Shown piece after piece: positions 62,191-64,000 of a stretch of 64,000 nucleotides of DNA (position 1 is the stretch's first letter; every line of letters starts with the position of its first letter). The DNA is from Celeribacter ethanolicus (GTDB taxonomy: Bacteria; Pseudomonadota; Alphaproteobacteria; Rhodobacterales; Rhodobacteraceae), in contig NZ_LRUC01000018.1 in assembly GCF_001550095.1 (NCBI RefSeq), forward strand, positions 124,001 through 188,000, written 5' to 3'. A program made the translations under genes and the position numbers. The notes under the pieces are model-generated. The model saw only the letters and a program-made list of their open reading frames with translations. It did no database searches and was not told where the DNA came from.

Positions 62191-62239
62191 CACTTTAATC
62201 ATAGCCCGAGTCGCGCAGATCAACCTTGATCCCGATCAA
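62191..62239 (-). promoter_or_regulatory. FNR/FnrL-type promoter
   Basis: Perfect FNR box TTGATCCCGATCAA (TTGAT-N4-ATCAA) at 62226-62239, overlapping the stop codon of the upstream oxidoreductase gene. On the minus strand a TATGAT -10 element lies at 62203-62198. With a start about 7 bases further at 62191 the box centre is at -41.5, the exact class II FNR activation position. Confidence 0.7.
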
Positions 62240-63204
62240 ATCGCGGCTGTGAAAACCGCGTCGATCATTGCCTGCGTGCCCTTGGCCTCCTCCAGGCTCC
62301 AGGGATATGTCACACCTTCCTTCACACTCCGAACGAAGTTTTCAACCTGCACAACATATTGCCGCACGGCCGGGAAACTCTCGATCCACCGCAGCCCCTG
62401 CCCGTCCGTGATCTCGATCTCGGCCAGCCCCGCGACGCCTGCGTTGAACGGGGTTTTCACCACGATCAGCCCCTTGCGGCCATGAAACCGTGCCTCTTGG
62501 AACGGCGCCATCCGCATCGAGACATAGCCGTGATAGGCGAAGCCCGGAAACCGCGCGGAGACCTCCGCCGTGACATCGACGCCGGCCTCGCGCGTGATCT
62601 CCGCATGTGTGATCGCCACAGGCTCCTCCCCCGTCGCAAACCGCACACAGCCAAAGGCGTAGACACCAATGTCGCCCAGAGCGCCACCGCCGGTTTCGGG
62701 CCGGTTGCGGATATTGCCCGCGTCCGGGTTGTCGAAGGAAAACCCGACCTCGACCCGTTCGAGTGTCCCGATCTCGCCCGCCGCCAACAGATCGCGCAGC
62801 CGCTGCCATTGCGGGTGATGCACGATCATGAAGGCCTCGGCGCACACAAGCCCGGTCGCATCGCGCTTGGCAATCAGCGCGTCGATCTCTCCGGCCTTCA
62901 TCGCAATGGGTTTCTCGCAGAGCACATGCTTGCCCGCCGCCATGGCCTTGAGGCTCCACACCACATGCAGGTGATTGGGCAGCGGGATATAGACCGCGTC
63001 GATCTCCTCCGAGGCCAGCAGGGCGTTGTAATCGGTGAACACCTTGAGATCGGGGACGAAGGCACGAAACGGCGTCGCTTTCTCCTCCGACGAGGTGGCG
63101 AGTGCGGCAAACACTGCCCCCTCCGCCTCATGGATCGCCCGCGCCATGTGATGGAGCGCAAAATCCGACGCCCCAAGGACGCCGAACCGTACCGGCTTGC
63201 TCAT
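62236..63204 (-). CDS. Gfo/Idh/MocA family NAD(P)-dependent oxidoreductase
   Basis: A 322-residue oxidoreductase. N-terminal Rossmann: VRFGVLGASDFALHHMARAIH, and the catalytic EKPIAMKAGEID near residue 95, with NHLHVVWSLKAM; the C-terminal domain has GGGALGDIGVYAFGCVRFATG (core GALGDIGVY) near 175, as in the glucose-fructose oxidoreductase family. Sugar substrate is unknown. Its stop codon lies inside the FNR box of the next transcript. Confidence 0.9.
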   Translation of the reverse strand: MSKPVRFGVLGASDFALHHMARAIHEAEGAVFAALATSSEEKATPFRAFVPDLKVFTDYNALLASEEIDAVYIPLPNHLHVVWSLKAMAAGKHVLCEKPIAMKAGEIDALIAKRDATGLVCAEAFMIVHHPQWQRLRDLLAAGEIGTLERVEVGFSFDNPDAGNIRNRPETGGGALGDIGVYAFGCVRFATGEEPVAITHAEITREAGVDVTAEVSARFPGFAYHGYVSMRMAPFQEARFHGRKGLIVVKTPFNAGVAGLAEIEITDGQGLRWIESFPAVRQYVVQVENFVRSVKEGVTYPWSLEEAKGTQAMIDAVFTAAI

Positions 63205-63257
63205 ATTCAGCCCTCCCTTGCTGAAACGATAGCACCATCATGCGCGGAGGCGGAACA

Positions 63258-63290
63258 AATGAAAAGGGCGGCCCAAAGGACCGCCCTCAT
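63258..63290 (-). terminator. Intrinsic terminator of rpoH
   Basis: Stem AGGGCGG/CCGCCCT (63265-63271 with 63281-63287) with a U-rich tail TTTTCATTTG on the minus strand; about 25 bases after the rpoH stop. Confidence 0.8.
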
Positions 63291-63311
63291 GTTCCGTTTT
63301 TTCAGCGCCGC

Positions 63312-64000
63312 TCAGGCGTTCTCAAGAATGCCCTGTTCCTTCGCCAGCTCCTGCATGCGCTTTTGCAGCTTCTCGAAAGCACGCACTTCGATCTGGCGAA
63401 TGCGCTCGCGCGACACCTCGTATTTCGCCGACAGGTCTTCGAGCGTCATCGGCTGATCCTTCAGACGGCGCTCCATGAGAATGTCCTTTTCACGGTCGTT
63501 GAGCACCTCCATCGCACGGACCAGAAGCTCGCGCCGGGTTTCCATCTCGTCGCGGGCCTCGTAATCGGCGGCGGTGTTGGCGCTTTCGTCCTCAAGCCAG
63601 TCCTGCCATTGCGCGGAGCCTTCCTCGTCACTGCCCACCGTAGCGTTGAGCGAGGCATCGCCCCCCGACATCCGCCGGTTCATCGAGATCACCTCGTCCT
63701 CGGTCACGCCCAGATCGTGCGCGATCTGCTTGACGTTGTCCGGGTGCAAATCGCCCTCTTCGAAGGCGCCAATCCGGGCCTTGGCCTTGCGCAGGTTAAA
63801 AAACAGTTTCTTCTGTGCCGAAGTGGTGCCGAGTTTCACCAGAGACCACGAGCGCAAGATATATTCCTGAATGCTCGCACGGATCCACCACATGGCATAG
63901 GTCGCCAGACGGAAGCCTTTTTCCGGGTCGAACCGTTTGACGGCCTGCATCAGGCCCACGTTGGCCTCGGAAATCACCTCCGCCTGCGGCAGACCGTAGC
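63312..64000 (-). CDS. rpoH: RNA polymerase sigma-32 factor RpoH (5' end cut by window)
   Basis: Alternative sigma factor for heat and oxidative stress. At least 229 residues are visible; the open frame continues upstream past the window edge (YGLPQAEVISEANVG). Region 2.3-2.4 (YAMWWIRASIQEYILRSWSLV), the RpoH-specific box QKKLFFNLRKAK, and region 4 HTH (LEDLSAKYEVSRERIRQIEVRAFEKL, core SRERIRQIEVRAF) are all present. In Rhodobacter there are two paralogues, RpoHI and RpoHII; I cannot tell which this is. Candidate driver of the cuckoo array at 10926. Confidence 0.95.
   Translation of the reverse strand, partial: YGLPQAEVISEANVGLMQAVKRFDPEKGFRLATYAMWWIRASIQEYILRSWSLVKLGTTSAQKKLFFNLRKAKARIGAFEEGDLHPDNVKQIAHDLGVTEDEVISMNRRMSGGDASLNATVGSDEEGSAQWQDWLEDESANTAADYEARDEMETRRELLVRAMEVLNDREKDILMERRLKDQPMTLEDLSAKYEVSRERIRQIEVRAFEKLQKRMQELAKEQGILENA

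Overview
The window reads as a chromosomal segment of an alphaproteobacterium of the Rhodobacteraceae (Roseobacter group). The support is high GC, the dcw order mraZ-rsmH-ftsL-ftsI-murE-murF, the his arrangement hisB-hisH-DUF2147-hisA...hisF-hisE, a carD/fdxA/S4/SUV3-helicase block, and a DUF1127 gene followed by CCUCCUCCC-loop hairpins of the cuckoo (CcsR) sRNA type. I saw no rRNA, prophage, IS element, integrase or CRISPR array. Most of the window is housekeeping or lineage-typical genes, with a few AT-rich accessory genes scattered among them.

Layout. 1-7020: dcw cluster on the minus strand (murF partial, murE, ftsI, ftsL, rsmH, mraZ), with an unusually long and repeat-rich mraZ upstream region. 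7021-12511: TonB-dependent receptor, Mrp/ApbC, then on the plus strand a DUF1127 gene with an array of eight cuckoo-like hairpins, then a Hint-domain protein. 12598-23626: UvrD/PcrA helicase, a divergent MarR/MFS pair, pyruvate carboxylase, a divergent BenE transporter / XRE-cupin pair, and a MAPEG protein. 23663-29780: SQR-like flavoprotein, two identical tRNA-Gly(GCC) genes, an unrecognised membrane-anchored protein, an NDH-2 type dehydrogenase fused to a cyclic-nucleotide-binding domain, and a Cys-rich receiver-like protein. 29986-35461: histidine genes interspersed with small unrelated genes. 35519-41164: CoA-binding protein, RlmB, tRNA-Tyr, hydrolase, hypotheticals and a glycosyltransferase-like protein. 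41336-48673: a 956-residue PilM/PilP-like fusion candidate, a Kef-type antiporter, and divergent cobT/cobS. 48832-54069: carD, fdxA, S4 protein, SUV3-like helicase and a TPR protein on the minus strand. 54157-58584: SCP2 protein, lysophospholipase-like hydrolase, PepF, an AT-rich HNH protein and a GNAT. 58585-64000: DksA-type zinc finger, DUF2127, DUF4389, M19 dipeptidase, a secreted lipase-like hydrolase, a putative FNR-controlled small transcript, a Gfo/Idh/MocA oxidoreductase and rpoH (partial).

Functional themes. The dcw genes make and cross-link meso-diaminopimelate peptidoglycan and build the division septum. The his genes supply the central steps of histidine synthesis. RpoH is the heat/oxidative-stress sigma factor; in Rhodobacter sphaeroides RpoH-type sigma factors drive a DUF1127-cuckoo sRNA transcript, so both ends of that stress circuit may lie in this window. 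The most interesting items are the eight-unit cuckoo array and its complementary leader hairpin, a class-II-spaced FNR box driving a transcript with a 17-codon ORF, and the periodic repeats upstream of mraZ.
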